Shown piece after piece: positions 1 through 11,831 of a stretch of 64,000 nt of DNA. The DNA is from Clarireedia homoeocarpa. Lineage: Eukaryota; Ascomycota; Leotiomycetes; Helotiales; Rutstroemiaceae. Each line of letters opens with the position of its first letter. Positions within the stretch are counted from its first letter, which is position 1. A program made the translations under genes and the position numbers. The notes under the pieces are model-generated. The model ran no database searches, was not told where the DNA came from, and saw nothing but the letters and a program-made list of their open reading frames with translations. The stretch lies in the NCBI GenBank assembly GCA_001465935.1, contig LNKV01000009.1, positions 1-64,000 of the forward strand, given 5' to 3'.

Positions 1-3000
1 TATAATAAAATATTTAATAAATATTTAATTTAATAAAAACTTTTATTTTTAAAAACTTAATTAAAATCTTATTAATAAATAGAAATAAATATTTATCTTT
101 ATAAATAAAAGTATTTAGAATTTAAAAGTTAATATATAAATAAAAAAAGTTATTAAATTTTTTTATAAATAAAATAAAAGTTATAAAAGTATTATAATCT
201 AGTTATATAATAGCTAAAGGACCTTAAACTTAGAAGATATATATTATACTAAGAGTCTAAATCTTAGTACTAATATAATATAATATATAGAAGTTTGTAG
301 ATTTAGATATTAAGTAAAAGAAAAAAAGTACTTTAATAAATAAAAGTACTTATAAAATAAGAGGTACTTTATAAAGAAAAATACTTAGAGAATAAAAAGT
401 ACTTTATAGAAAATAGTATTTAAGTAAATAAAAGTGTTTTAGTTAAGATCGGTACTTTTAATAGAACCTTTAGTTAATAAGATATATAATATAACTATTC
501 TAATTATTCTAATTAGTCTAGTTAACTAGGATAATTAAGATAACTAGGATAATTAGGATAAATAAAGAACGAAAGTTTATATAAATAAATAATATTTCTT
601 TAGTATATAGAATTTTATACTTAATTTAATTAATTAATTTTAGTTATTATTTATTATCTATTATTATATTTATCAATTCTTTATATAATTACTAATATTA
701 AACTTATAATAGTACTCTCTATCTTTAATCGATAATATTTAGTCTTCTAACTACTTCTATATAATTTAGAAAAATAAATATTTATAATATTTTAAATATT
801 ATTATTACTTTATATACCGAATCGATATAGTTTATAATAATATTATTATAGTTAGACTTCTAATTTAATTAATAATAATACTTACTATTAATCTAATTAA
901 TATTTTTATATTTTAGAATAATCGTGATAGTGATATTAATATAAACTAAAAAGATATAGATAGTAATAATAATAATAAGTTAAAGAAGTTAAAACTCTAA
1001 AAAACTCTAAAAGTTATATTACTAGATAAGTATAGTAATAATAGAAAAGAGTTAGATATTTTTTTTTATAGTTAAGAATATATTTTAGATTTAATATTAA
1101 TAAATTTATTATCCGAGATATTAGAAATCTCTAAACTACTTTTTATCTTAAAAACAAAGTATCTAAATAGATTAAATTATTTCTATCTAATTACTTTAAG
1201 AATAGTCTAAACTTTAATATAATAATATTAATTATTATAATTATTTTTAGAAGTTTCAAAGGATTTTATAAAGAAATATAATAGGTATTTAAGAATATCG
1301 ATATTATATAAACTATTAAAAAAAAACTACTTGTTTTTTAATAAATAAAGTTAGTAATTAACTATATTATAAAATTCCGAAAGTATAGAAACTAAACTAA
1401 TTAGAATACTATAGTACTTTTAAACTATTATATATTAGGTTTATAAAATAGTATTAAACTTAAACTTTTATATAAAGACTTTATTGATAATATAAATAAT
1501 CTAATTAAAAAAACTATTCGAATTAATAATCGTAAGTATAAATTCTAGCGAGAATTATATTTTACTAGTAATTAGTAATTCTGTTTTTATCGATTAAATA
1601 AAAAATATCTAAAAAATCTAAGAAGATAGAATTATAAAGAAGAAACTTATAATAACTTTATAGAATTAGATATTATAAGTTTATAAGATAATTTCTTTAT
1701 AAAAGAAAAAAATCGCTAATAAGAAAAGAAACTTTATTTTAAATATAGATTTCTAAGATACTAAGTAAAAGACTATTAAAAGAAATTATAAGAATAGAAA
1801 TTAAAAAGAAATAATTAAAAAGAAAAGAAATAATTTAAAATTATAATAAATAAAGATAATTATTAAAATAAGAATATATCTAGATATTAATTAAATATAA
1901 TAACCAGATAAAATAAACTAGATTATATAATATTATTATAAATAGTTTATTATAATAATAATTATTTAATATATTAGTTAGATAAAGATAGTATAAAATA
2001 GTATTCTAAGAAACTAAAAAAAGGTTATTAATTAAATAAGATATTTAACTTATTATAAATAAGTAAAAAATAAATTATTAAAGAAAATAATATTTAGAGA
2101 GTTAAAATTTAGATTTATTTAAATCGAATAGTTAAATATTATAATTATATAAGAATTTCCGAATTTAAAATAAACAAGACTTATAAGTTTATATATAAAG
2201 ACGATAAATATTTCGGATAGAAATAGTTTAAAATAGATAAGACTTATTAGGAATTTTCTAGAAACGATTTTAAAGATATTAAACTTTAAGTTAAGTAATA
2301 CTAAATAATATAATTATAAAAATAAATTAGAAATAAAGGAAATATTTATATAAAATAACTAGTATACGAATTCTTAGTAGAAGACTAAATATATTATACT
2401 AAATTAGTTAATAAAGAAGTTAAACTTTAGTAGAATATATTTACTATAAAGCTTTATTATAAGATACTTTATATTAACTAGAAATAATTTATAGAAAAGT
2501 TAAAAAAACTAGTTAAAAAGTTAAAAGCTATTCTAAAGTCAAGATAGATTCTTTACAAAGTATATATAAATAAGTAGATACTTTGAATTATAATAGATTT
2601 AAAAATAATAGAAAATTTTATAATATTAAAAGTTATAATATTAGTAAACTTATAAATTCTTAGAAAATCAATTCTATATAAATTTACTTTTACTAATAAG
2701 TAATTAGCTAAAAGTAATAGAATAATTCGTTATAAAATAAAAGAATTTATAATATAGTTAAGATAGTATTCTAAGTGAATAAAAATAGATTTAGTACTTC
2801 TAAGAAGATACTAGATAATTCTGAGAATATTATAACTAAGAAGTTATAATCTATATATCAACTAAGTTATAAGGACTTTGAAGTTAAATAAATATAAATA
2901 TAAGATAAAATTTATATAAAGTTTTATAAAACTGATATACTAGTATAGAATATAATAGAAAAAATTATAAGAGCTGAAAGCGAATAATATTTTAAATATA

Positions 3001-4870
3001 AGATATTTAGTCTAAGATTTATTATTAAAATATATATTAGTAGTATATAAGAAATATACTAATATCTTTAAAGAAAAGATTAATAAAGATACTTTACTGA
3101 AATATTAACTTTAGAATTATAAGATAAAATTAGTTAATAATAAAGAACTACTATTTTTATTAATTATATTATAGTTAGTAAAGAAGTTAGAAATATTATA
3201 GAAATATATTAATAAAATATTAGTAAAAGGATTTATTAAATAATTATAATTATTAGTTAGAATATCAATCTTTTTTATATTAAAGAAAAAAAAGAATAAA
3301 TTTAGATTAATAGTTGATTACTAGAAACTTAATAATATTATTTTTAAAGATCGATATTTATTACTATTAACTAGTAAATTATAAGATTACTTTAAATAAA
3401 CTAAATACTTTATAAAGTTAGATTAAAGATCAAGATTCAATCTAATCTAAATTAAAAAAGGAGATAAATAAAAAATAGTATTTTAATATAAATATAGATA
3501 TTATTATATAAAATTATATTTTTCAGTTTGATAAATATATTAATTATATATATATAATTAGTTAATAATCTATTAAGAAAATATCTTAATAAATATTATA
3601 TAGTATATTTAAATAATATTCTAATCTCTATAAAGACTTTTAAAAAATATATCAAAGTAGTTTAAAAGATATTAGAAATTTTAATAGATATAGATATTTT
3701 ATTAAAACTTTAAAAATACAAGTTTTATATTATTAAAACAGAGTTTTTAGAATATATTATTAATATAGAAAAATTTAAAATAAGTTTAAATAAAGTTAAA
3801 GAAGTTCTAAAATAAAAGTAATTTATAATTATTAAAAAGATATAATTATTCTTTAAGTTTATAAACTTTTATAAACGATTTATTAAAGACTATTCGAAAA
3901 TAGCTATTCTATTTAATAAATTAATTAAGAAAGATTGATAATATAAATAGAACGAAGTAATATAAAAGGTATTTAATATATTTAAATAAGTTTTTATATA
4001 AATTTTAATTTTTATTATATTCGATCTAGAACTATTTATTATAATAAAAACTAATATATTAGATTATATATTAAGAATAGTTCTAAGCTAGCTAAATAAA
4101 AATAAAAAGTTATAGCTAGTTATATATTATTTAAGAAAACTATTATTAGTAAAATTAAATTACGAAATATATAATAAGGAACTATTTATAATTATCAATA
4201 TATTTCGAGAATAGAGAGTATATTTTAAAAGACTTAAATATATAGTTTAAGTATATTTAGATTATAAGAATTTAATTTATTTTATAATAACTAAGATTTT
4301 AAATTGATAGTAAATATACTAAGTAAAAATATTAATTATATATAACTTTAAAATCCTATATATTAAAGAAAAAGAAAATACTAGAGTAAATACTCTAAAT
4401 AAGAAACTTGAATATTTAGAAAATAAAACTTATAAATTTTATATAATATTCTAATAAGAAAAAGATTTATTAGTATTCAACTCTTTATAACTAGTTATAA
4501 TAATAATATTTTATAATAACTATCTAGAAAAAGAAGTATAGAAATATTATAAAAATAATTTTATTATAAAAAGAATATTAGAGAAACTAAATAAAAGATT
4601 TATAATAATAAATAATATTATATACTTTTATAAAAAGATATATATACTTTTAAACTTAACTAAGAAATTTACTTAGAAATAATATAAACTATTAGTTTAT
4701 AGATATTAAGAAATTACGAAAATATTTATATAAATAATTATCTTTTTGAATCTAAAGTTCTTTAACTATTATATAACTTTATTATAATATATATATCAAT
4801 AATTTAAAAGTTTGTTTTTTAATAAATTTAATATTAAAAAAATATAATAATGAAATAAATTTTGAAGTAT
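1..4870 (+). mobile_element. RIP-destroyed Ty3/gypsy retrotransposon relic
   Basis: The block is extremely AT-rich, with TA everywhere and stops in every frame, but plus-strand translation still shows a decayed gypsy pol. Around 3298-3390 the reverse transcriptase signature is readable (RLIVDYRKLNNI followed by KDRYL). Around 3540-3640 a YLNNILIS remnant stands where YxDD belongs. RNase H follows at about 4020-4320, with readable pieces LSQLNKN, LNYEIYNKEL and DYKNLIYFITTK. Gag, protease and integrase would lie on either side but are too mutated to place. No LTRs could be recognised, and the left end runs off the window. The C-to-T/G-to-A saturation is what RIP does to repeated DNA. No functional protein can be made from it. 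Confidence 0.85.
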
Positions 4871-5477
4871 TTCTATTTAACAATAACAGTTCTCAAGTAT
4901 TTTAAAGTATGATAAATGAAACTTATTATAATAAAAAAAGGGGCCTTCTTAGATATATTTAGATAGAGCAGCTTAATAAACTTGATAGTCTTTAAGTTAG
5001 TAGCAGTAGAGGGGGGCGCACCTCAGTTAATAGAGTTACATTGGATTTTCTATTCATTATTTAAGTGGCAGACTGGCTATAGATGCTTTTGTAAGGGCCA
5101 CTGCACCTCCTAATGGGTATCTGGTATGATCGCGCAGCTATATATATAAGCACTAGATATATTCGGATGCATTATTGCGGCAACTAGTCAATCGGCACAG
5201 TCATGAGCAACTGAAAATTCCGCACAGCCCCTTGGACCCTTGGCCATTGGACCCCACGTCAAAAGCCTGTCCAATCTAAACAACGCCGCGCTAGGTAACT
5301 ATACTGAATCACGAGTGCAGTTCTTGTTTAAACGATTTAACTAGATTCTATAAATCTTTTAATTGCTCGCCACCTTGATTATTTCTACTATTTTGATTTA
5401 GTTTATATTCATATAGTTCGTTATATTTATAATAGATAACCTCGCCGATCCATATTCATTCGCCCAAGTCTCTAACT
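4871..5477. other. Intergenic stretch, upstream region of the NLR-like gene
   Basis: Composition changes abruptly from RIP-like to normal near 4930-4950, marking the edge of the degraded element. No coding sequence, tRNA or repeat was recognised. The last ~200 bases are presumably the promoter and 5' leader of the gene starting at 5478, but no specific regulatory motif can be defended. Confidence 0.4.
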
Positions 5478-8400
5478 ATGGCGACACTCAAGTCTTTGAA
5501 CAGCCCTGACTTATATATGGTCGGCTGGATCGTCGCTCTACCAATAGAAATTGCCGCAGCGACTGCGATACTTGATGAAATCCACGATAAGCCGCACAAC
5601 TTCGACCAGCATCAAACCGACACAAACTCATACCACTGGGGCAGCATCGGCGAACACAATATTGTGATCGCCTCGCCTCTTGTAGGGACTTCTGCTGCAA
5701 TCACCGGGTCCAATCTGCTATTTTCTTTGCGCCAGATTAGAATCGGTCTGTTGGTGGGAATTGGTGGTGCCATCGCCCGACCTGATCTGGGTATTGATAT
5801 CCGGCTGGGTGATGTCGTCGTCAATCACTCGCAAGGAACTACTGGTGGAGTGATTCAGTATGAGTTAACGAAAACGAAGTCATGGGAACGGAAATACTCC
5901 CTCGGTAGGCCTCCACGCGTGCTCCAGGAAGCACTCGCAGTTATCCAGATGGAACACAACCTGGGCAAATATCGAGTGCCTGAATTCCTCGCGAACATAC
6001 AACGGAAGATAGGCAAGATGGCCACAGGCAGCAAAGGAGGACCTGAATACGTTCATCCAGGATTGGAGAACGACCGGCTTTTCAAGTTGTCCTATAATCA
6101 TGTAGGTGGGGATGACTGCCGCTCCTGCGACGAAACAGAGGAAGTGGAACGTGTTGAGCGAGACTCCACAGACCCAAAGATCCATTACGGTGTTATCGCC
6201 TCTGGAAACTGGCTGGTAAGAGATACAGCTACACGGGAAAAGATCGTGCAGGATATCGGCAAGGAATGCATCTGTTTCGAGACGGAAGCCACTGGCCTGA
6301 TGAGCAGTTTTCCATGCCTTGTAGTTAGGGGCATTTGCGATTACGCGGATTCACATACGAATACTCGGTGGCAATGTTATGCTTCTGCTACCGCTGCCGC
6401 CTACGCAAAGGAGCTCCTCCGCTATGTTAGCACCGTGGATCTCCAGGAGACACAGAGGGCTCGAGAGGCAGTAATGAAAACGCCTCAATCTCAGCTTGTC
6501 ATTCCACCTGCTTCTAAAAGTTACGAGCATTTCTTCCCCGAAATCCGTGTCGGATACATCGAATTGGTAAGCATAGGCAGAACCAACTTTGTGCTACTGG
6601 CCGAGGAGGAAGCTCGTCAGTTTCAAGCATGGTCCGAGTATAGCATCCTTCCCATTGGCTTTGACCCTAATCAGCCGATTGAGAAGACAGATATCCTTGC
6701 CAAGGTAGTTGTGGATGACGCATCTCCTCTTGAAGGTAGAGCATCTTTCATTGAGATGCATGAAACACGTTTTAAGGAAATCCAGAAAGGATGTCCTGCT
6801 ATTCACCAAAGCTTATCCTTGAAGACTAAATTCGGAGTCAAGTTGTCCGCCCCTAGCGACAAAGAGATGACCAAGTTCAAGGAACACTGGAGGAAGCATA
6901 AGCAGGATCAAACCTTGTTACAACTCGAAGACAACGGTGATTCGTTCTTTATTGTCGCCTTGGACGAGATCGGTAATTTCCAGATTCAGAACCGCCATGG
7001 AGAGCTCGTGCCAAATGTTTGCCCGCCGTTGCCTTCCCTTCCATCTTGGGATGCCAAATTCAGCATACCAAAACTTATGCGACGACTTGAACACCTGGCT
7101 CATTTTAACTTCATGAGGAGTCTGGAAAATCCCAAACCGTCCACTCTCCGCAAACTCGTATCGTTCAAACTGCTTCCGCGACCATGGGCAAAACCGTCGG
7201 AGGGGTCAAGTCAAGATGAGAGGATACTAGTGAATGAGAGCGACTATGAGGTAGAGGAATACTCATACTGTAAAATTTTGGTTAAAAACGAGTCATCTGA
7301 GCGTATACAAATCATCATGTTATGCTTTACGGCTTTGTTTGGCATCCAGAATTTATTTAGCACAAAGCCTCTCTTTGTGGAACCTGGAAGAAGTGAAACT
7401 TATACGATTAAAATGTCAATTCCTCTATCTCTTCGAGCATCGGCAGAGAAGGGAGAGGCTATTATTGACACGTTGAAGCTCTTCGTGTTTTCTTCCGGAA
7501 TGGCTTTTAACTCAATCTGGCAATACGAACTCGGCGATATCGAAAGCCTTGAGTCTTTCGGAATGAGGAGTTTTCCAAGGGGCTACACGCAGAGGAACAA
7601 AGTATGGGAGGAGTTCCTTCGGCAGCTTGCCCCTCCATTGCCGAAAGCGAATTCCGTACCTGATACGATTAGGGACTGGCAGACTATGGACATCAGAATT
7701 CGCATAATGCCGAAGCAATTCGTCTCGAACTATCAGCCAGGATCTTCTCCGAAGGCGCTATCGGCGATGGATCAGACACAGCGTGACCTATTACTGCAGC
7801 CAGGCACGCCAAATCCAGATCCAGCGAAGCTTAATCTGGAAAGCACTGTAGCTCTAGGACAACGCCAAGCCAAAATTTCAATACTAGAGTCATCTGATCC
7901 AACTTCCAAGCTATGTATTAATCGCGAGTCTATCCTTGAGGTAATAAGACCAGCTATTGTCGACGACAACCAATGCAAAATCTCGATTGAAGTATCTTGG
8001 GACATATTCCAATTCTACAAGGAAGAGTTACCTAAAGGGAGCCAGCTGCATCAACTTGTCGTACTTACCGGCACGCCAACTAGTGCTGAAGCATCTTCTT
8101 GCGAGGACTTTGTTACCAACCGCTGGCACGATGGAGGGCGCAGACTGTTGGATGCCTTAGTCGCCTTCATCGATGAGGGTAGATGCGGTAAACCCCCCTC
8201 CACTCTCCTTCTCTTCATCCAAACAAACCCAAGGGGTATCTTCTAAGGTCTGCACTAACGTCATATGTATTTATAAGATGCTAATATATACCCCAATACT
8301 CACCTCGCAATCGAAGTGCCTACCCCCGCGGCACCAACAGATAACCCCGAAAGAACAAAGGTACATGTTTCCGGCCAGTTGGATGGCGTCCTTTCTATAA

Positions 8401-10340
8401 TAGAACAGATCGCATGGTTTACCGCAATTCTTAGGAAGGGTACTCCGAACGACTTGACTATATCAACTACGATTTTCCGCAAAAACTTGGATGAGAAAAA
8501 AACTTTTGGTAGGAGCGATTTTGAGTTATTTCCCAAGACTCTCGCCCTCAACGACACGATATCAGACGCGACACAAGATGACACTACCTCAACATGCTGG
8601 CACCACCTCTTCCGTGGCTCTGTTTTAGCATTTGGCTTCTTAATTTCAGACCGCAATGAGGGGAAGGGCGTGGAGATACCTTTTGAACTTATGGTCAATC
8701 TTGCAAATATCACGACTACCATAGGCCTTGATGAGGGACGTGCCATCCTAGCTGGCCATTCAGTAATGCTGTTCCCGACTGGACTGCTTGAGGATGGTAT
8801 ACAATGGCACTGTTTCGTTGCCAGAGATGAAGCCATTCCAGATATTCCCAGTTCTTTCAAAGATCTGGAGAATGTAGAGATTCGCGACCTCTCTTCGCGC
8901 AGAACATTCCTTGGGTGCTATGAGAACGCACGCGTGATGTTGGCAACTGCAGATCTTTCCCAAAACAACACAGTTAATGTTTCAGAATCATGCAATGCAA
9001 AGTCACAGGTTGAGATTAGCAGGGATGGGACATTCAGCTCCGGATTCTCTATCAAAGGTATTCTCAACGGCAATATTGGTGGCAGGTGGGCTTTGCCCAG
9101 AACTCACGAGGTAGCATTAATCGAAAACCGCGATTATTTAGAGGTCAGGGATACAGCAAGCAAGAGACCAATACTTGTCTACGACACGACCGTCAAAACT
9201 GCATGGTTAGTTTCGGAGCTCAGTGTGGTACTGCATATCGCTTTTCAATTTTTCAGACAGGATAATGTGCAGCAGCGCCGCATGACTGGCATAAACCTTG
9301 CCACACCATGGCCAGCCATGCCATACGCGGAGCCATCTGTAGATGATGGCATATCAGCTCTTGACGCATGCCGCAATAATCATGATATTGTGCTCTGGAA
9401 TAAGGCAGATGGACAGCCTAAGAAATTCTGGAGTGTAATTGAAGATATTCTAAAGGATATCTCTACAATTCGGAAGGCAGTCCGTCAGTCTTCTACCTTT
9501 CTAACACCATTTTCGCGGGGCAAAAGACCGAGAGGCTGGGATTTCCTTGATCTAGTTACTAAAGAAGACTACGTCATACAGAAAGAGCTACTTTCTAATG
9601 AAGATTTAGGATGGTGGGGCCTTGGGAAAGAGGACGGCATGCTGGTCATTTTTGGCAGCGGTTTTGGAAGAGTTATCGAACCTGTTCCAATGAGTATGAC
9701 TACAATCGTCCCAGATGGTGCCAAAGTGCTGGTGGCCAGCATGCCCTGTGTGGAAATACTCAGGAAAGAGTGGAATTTGGGATCCCTAGCTTGGCGCCAG
9801 CGAAAAAATTGCCAGTCAACGGAATGTCCTTGCCCTCAAATTCAAAAGTTAGGAACCCGGGGTGAAACCACGCCGAGTATCGAGTTATTAAAAAGAGAGG
9901 CAGTTGTGTTTGGGAACCGTAAATACTATCACAACGCACATGCTGCTCTTCAGCCAATCCAGAAACCCATCCTTATCAACATCTGCGTTCCTTCGGAGTC
10001 GCGATTGAAACAACACGTACGATTGGAGCGGCTGTATCTGTCCGACAACAAGTTGCTGCTGGTAGGGTTGGTTGCCGTAGTCAATGATACGCCCGAGAAG
10101 CACGTCAGTTGTCGGTATACCCTTGATAATTGGGGCACGTTCTCCGAAGTTGAGGCCCAGTACACATGTAAAATCCAAAAAGAGCATGATCGATTCATGT
10201 TCAATATCGACCGACCTGATCATGCAAACCCCATAATGGAACTCTGCCTCCAATATAATACTAACGGAAAGGTATATTGGGATAACAATAATACAACAAA
10301 CTTTCGAATAAATATAGAATCAGGGATATTAATATCTTAA
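5478..10340 (+). CDS. NLR-like protein: PNP/UDP-phosphorylase-type N-terminus, C-terminal CBM21 module
   Basis: Two exons: 5478-8235 and a second starting at 8317 or 8341, ending 10340. An intron with donor GTATCT at 8236, a CTAAC branch site and acceptors at 8316 or 8340 keeps frame in either case and removes the stop at 8244; the second open frame has no ATG of its own. Residues about 12-320 match the purine/uridine phosphorylase-like domain used as N-terminal module in fungal NLR and NLR-like proteins (GWIVALPIE, GVIASGNWL, VVRGICDYAD). About 345-730 is a beta-rich segment resembling the region found downstream of caspase-like domains in fungal proteins. The second exon begins with a segment typical of large fungal NLR/ankyrin proteins (IEQIAW, KGVEIPFELMV) and ends, at about 9966-10310, with a carbohydrate-binding module of family 21 (DNWGTF; YWDNNNTTNFRI). 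No NACHT/NB-ARC ATPase and no ankyrin, WD40 or TPR repeats are visible, so it is NLR-like rather than a full NLR. Function is inferred: recognition or signalling, perhaps binding glycogen-like glucan. Confidence 0.75.
8236..8340 (+). other. Intron joining the two halves of the NLR-like gene (acceptor 8316 or 8340)
   Basis: Donor GTATCT at 8236, CTAAC branch site at 8255-8259, acceptors AAG at 8316 or CAG at 8340. Both acceptors preserve the same frame (phase 1); the longer form has the better acceptor. A 42-nt variant ending at 8277 is also in frame but unusually short. Confidence 0.6.
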
Positions 10341-10464
10341 TATAAAATCTATAGAAAGTAATATTGTTTTTCAAATAAGTTATCATTAAGCAAAAAGATC
10401 TTGATTAGTTATATTTAAATAGATAAATTTTAAGATAAATACTAATATTATAAATACCTTTATC

Positions 10465-10668
10465 TGTGATGAACCCTACATACTTAGCTACGCTCCCTGC
10501 CTGAGTGAAGCTCAGACCGCCACAGACTAGAGCCAGCAGAGCTAGCTTTGTACGTGATTTGCACGTGACCCTTTTCTGTATATAAACTCTTCGAGCTTTT
10601 TAGCTCTCTTAGTTCTTTAGTTGTTAATTCTAAGGCTTTACCTACTCTATTATTGAAGGTTCATCACA
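10465..10668 (+). mobile_element. Solo LTR, 204 bp, with 5-bp target duplication TTATC
   Basis: The element begins TGTGATGAACC and ends GGTTCATCACA, a perfect 11-bp terminal inverted pair with the TG...CA ends of an LTR. TTATC flanks it on both sides (10460-10464 and 10669-10673), the 5-bp target duplication expected of a retroviral-type integrase. Inside there is a TATA-like stretch (CTGTATATAAA) and a pyrimidine-rich region. No internal retrotransposon sequence adjoins it, so it is a solo LTR left by LTR-LTR recombination. A second member lies at 44018-44224. Confidence 0.88.
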
Positions 10669-11100
10669 TTATCTATACTAATATCAAATATATACTCTTT
10701 TTAACTATATCTTCATTCGTTATTTTATAAATTATATTAATATTATATTCTATCTTATTATTAATAAATTATTAAAGATATAAATATTATTAATAATTAT
10801 TAATAATAATATTGATAATAAATAACTTAATATTATCTTTTTTAGTTTTAATAAAATAACATTTTTAAATATTTAACTATATAAATTAAATAGATAAAAT
10901 ATTAAATATAAAGATAAGAATCAAAATAGATTATTAATTTCTCTATTTAATAATATTAATAATATAATAAAATCTAAAAAGAATAATTATTTTTATAATA
11001 ATAAAAAGTATAATATATAATTTTTTTAAATCTAAATTATAATAGATTAATGAAAAGTTAGTAATTAATACTGTAATTAAATATATATAAATTAAATAAA
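10669..11100. other. AT-rich, RIP-like intergenic block
   Basis: Very AT-rich sequence with stops in all frames, similar in composition to the first 4.9 kb. It looks like heavily mutated repeat DNA, but no protein motif survives. No gene is seen. Confidence 0.5.
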
Positions 11101-11104
11101 TATT

Positions 11105-11572
11105 TCTGGTCGTTCCTTGAGGACTAATCTTTTTTCAAGTACTCTTTCTTTCAAAGAATAATCTTTCTTGATGGACAAGTCTTTCCTGGAGAACTGGTCT
11201 TTTCTTCTTCTTCATCATACGATATATTCACACTATCTTCCTTGGTATGAAATAACCTATGCTTACACGGCGCTTACAACCCACTGATAGAACGATGGTG
11301 TCAAAAATAGTATATATTGGGCCTTTTCGATGAAATGTACTAAATAAGGAAGGACACCTCTTTGAGTGTGCATTCTAAATGCGGAACATTAGCGAAGTCA
11401 AACTTATAGCTGAGACTATTTAAGATATCGATTAAACTTGCTAAATGAGGCAGTTTAATTATGTAATTAGGCGAGCATGTAACTGGAGTCGGAAAACGGT
11501 TCGCTGCCTGCTTATAGCTGTCGACTATGCGTAAGAAACACCTGTTCAAGACTTCATCTTTAGCACAGTGGT
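11105..11572 (-). repeat. Direct repeat copy 1, carrying the 3' end of an unknown protein-coding sequence
   Basis: About 470 bp nearly identical to 15571-16040 in the same orientation; most differences are C/T or A/G transitions. On the minus strand both copies keep an open stretch of about 70 codons (here 11549 down to 11340) containing SYKQAANRFPTPV and IIKLPHLASLIDILNSL and ending in VSFLI followed by a stop. It reads like the last exon of a real protein whose family I do not recognise. It has no start codon and no upstream exons here, so it is a duplicated gene fragment rather than a gene. Confidence 0.7.
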
Positions 11573-11577
11573 AGTAC

Positions 11578-11720
11578 GATCCTGTCTTTGGGCTGAGTGG
11601 TTAAGTTCCTCAGTGTCTGCTGTTTGGGAACAACCCTGATCCTGTCTTTGGGCTGAGTGGTTAAGTTCCTCAGTGTCTGTTGGTTAATCCATTCCGATTC
11701 GGTTCATGCCAAAGGGTCAA
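11578..11720 (+). repeat. Tandem tRNA-like (A-box bearing) repeat
   Basis: A segment of about 42 bp starting GATCCTGTCTTTGGGCTGAG is repeated 62 bp further on. GGGCTGAGTGGTTAAG resembles the D-arm/A-box of serine or leucine tRNAs, and GGTTCATGCC at about 11700 resembles a degenerate B-box. It does not fold convincingly into a cloverleaf and the A-box half is doubled. A tRNA-derived SINE fragment or decayed tRNA is the best guess. Confidence 0.3.
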
Positions 11721-11831
11721 GGCTGCTCTATTAGCCTGGGTGGGTGGGATACACACATAGTGTGGGAGAATTATTTCCAATACAATTATCCTTCATCACG
11801 TTTACAGCTGATCATATTTATAGTACACGGC

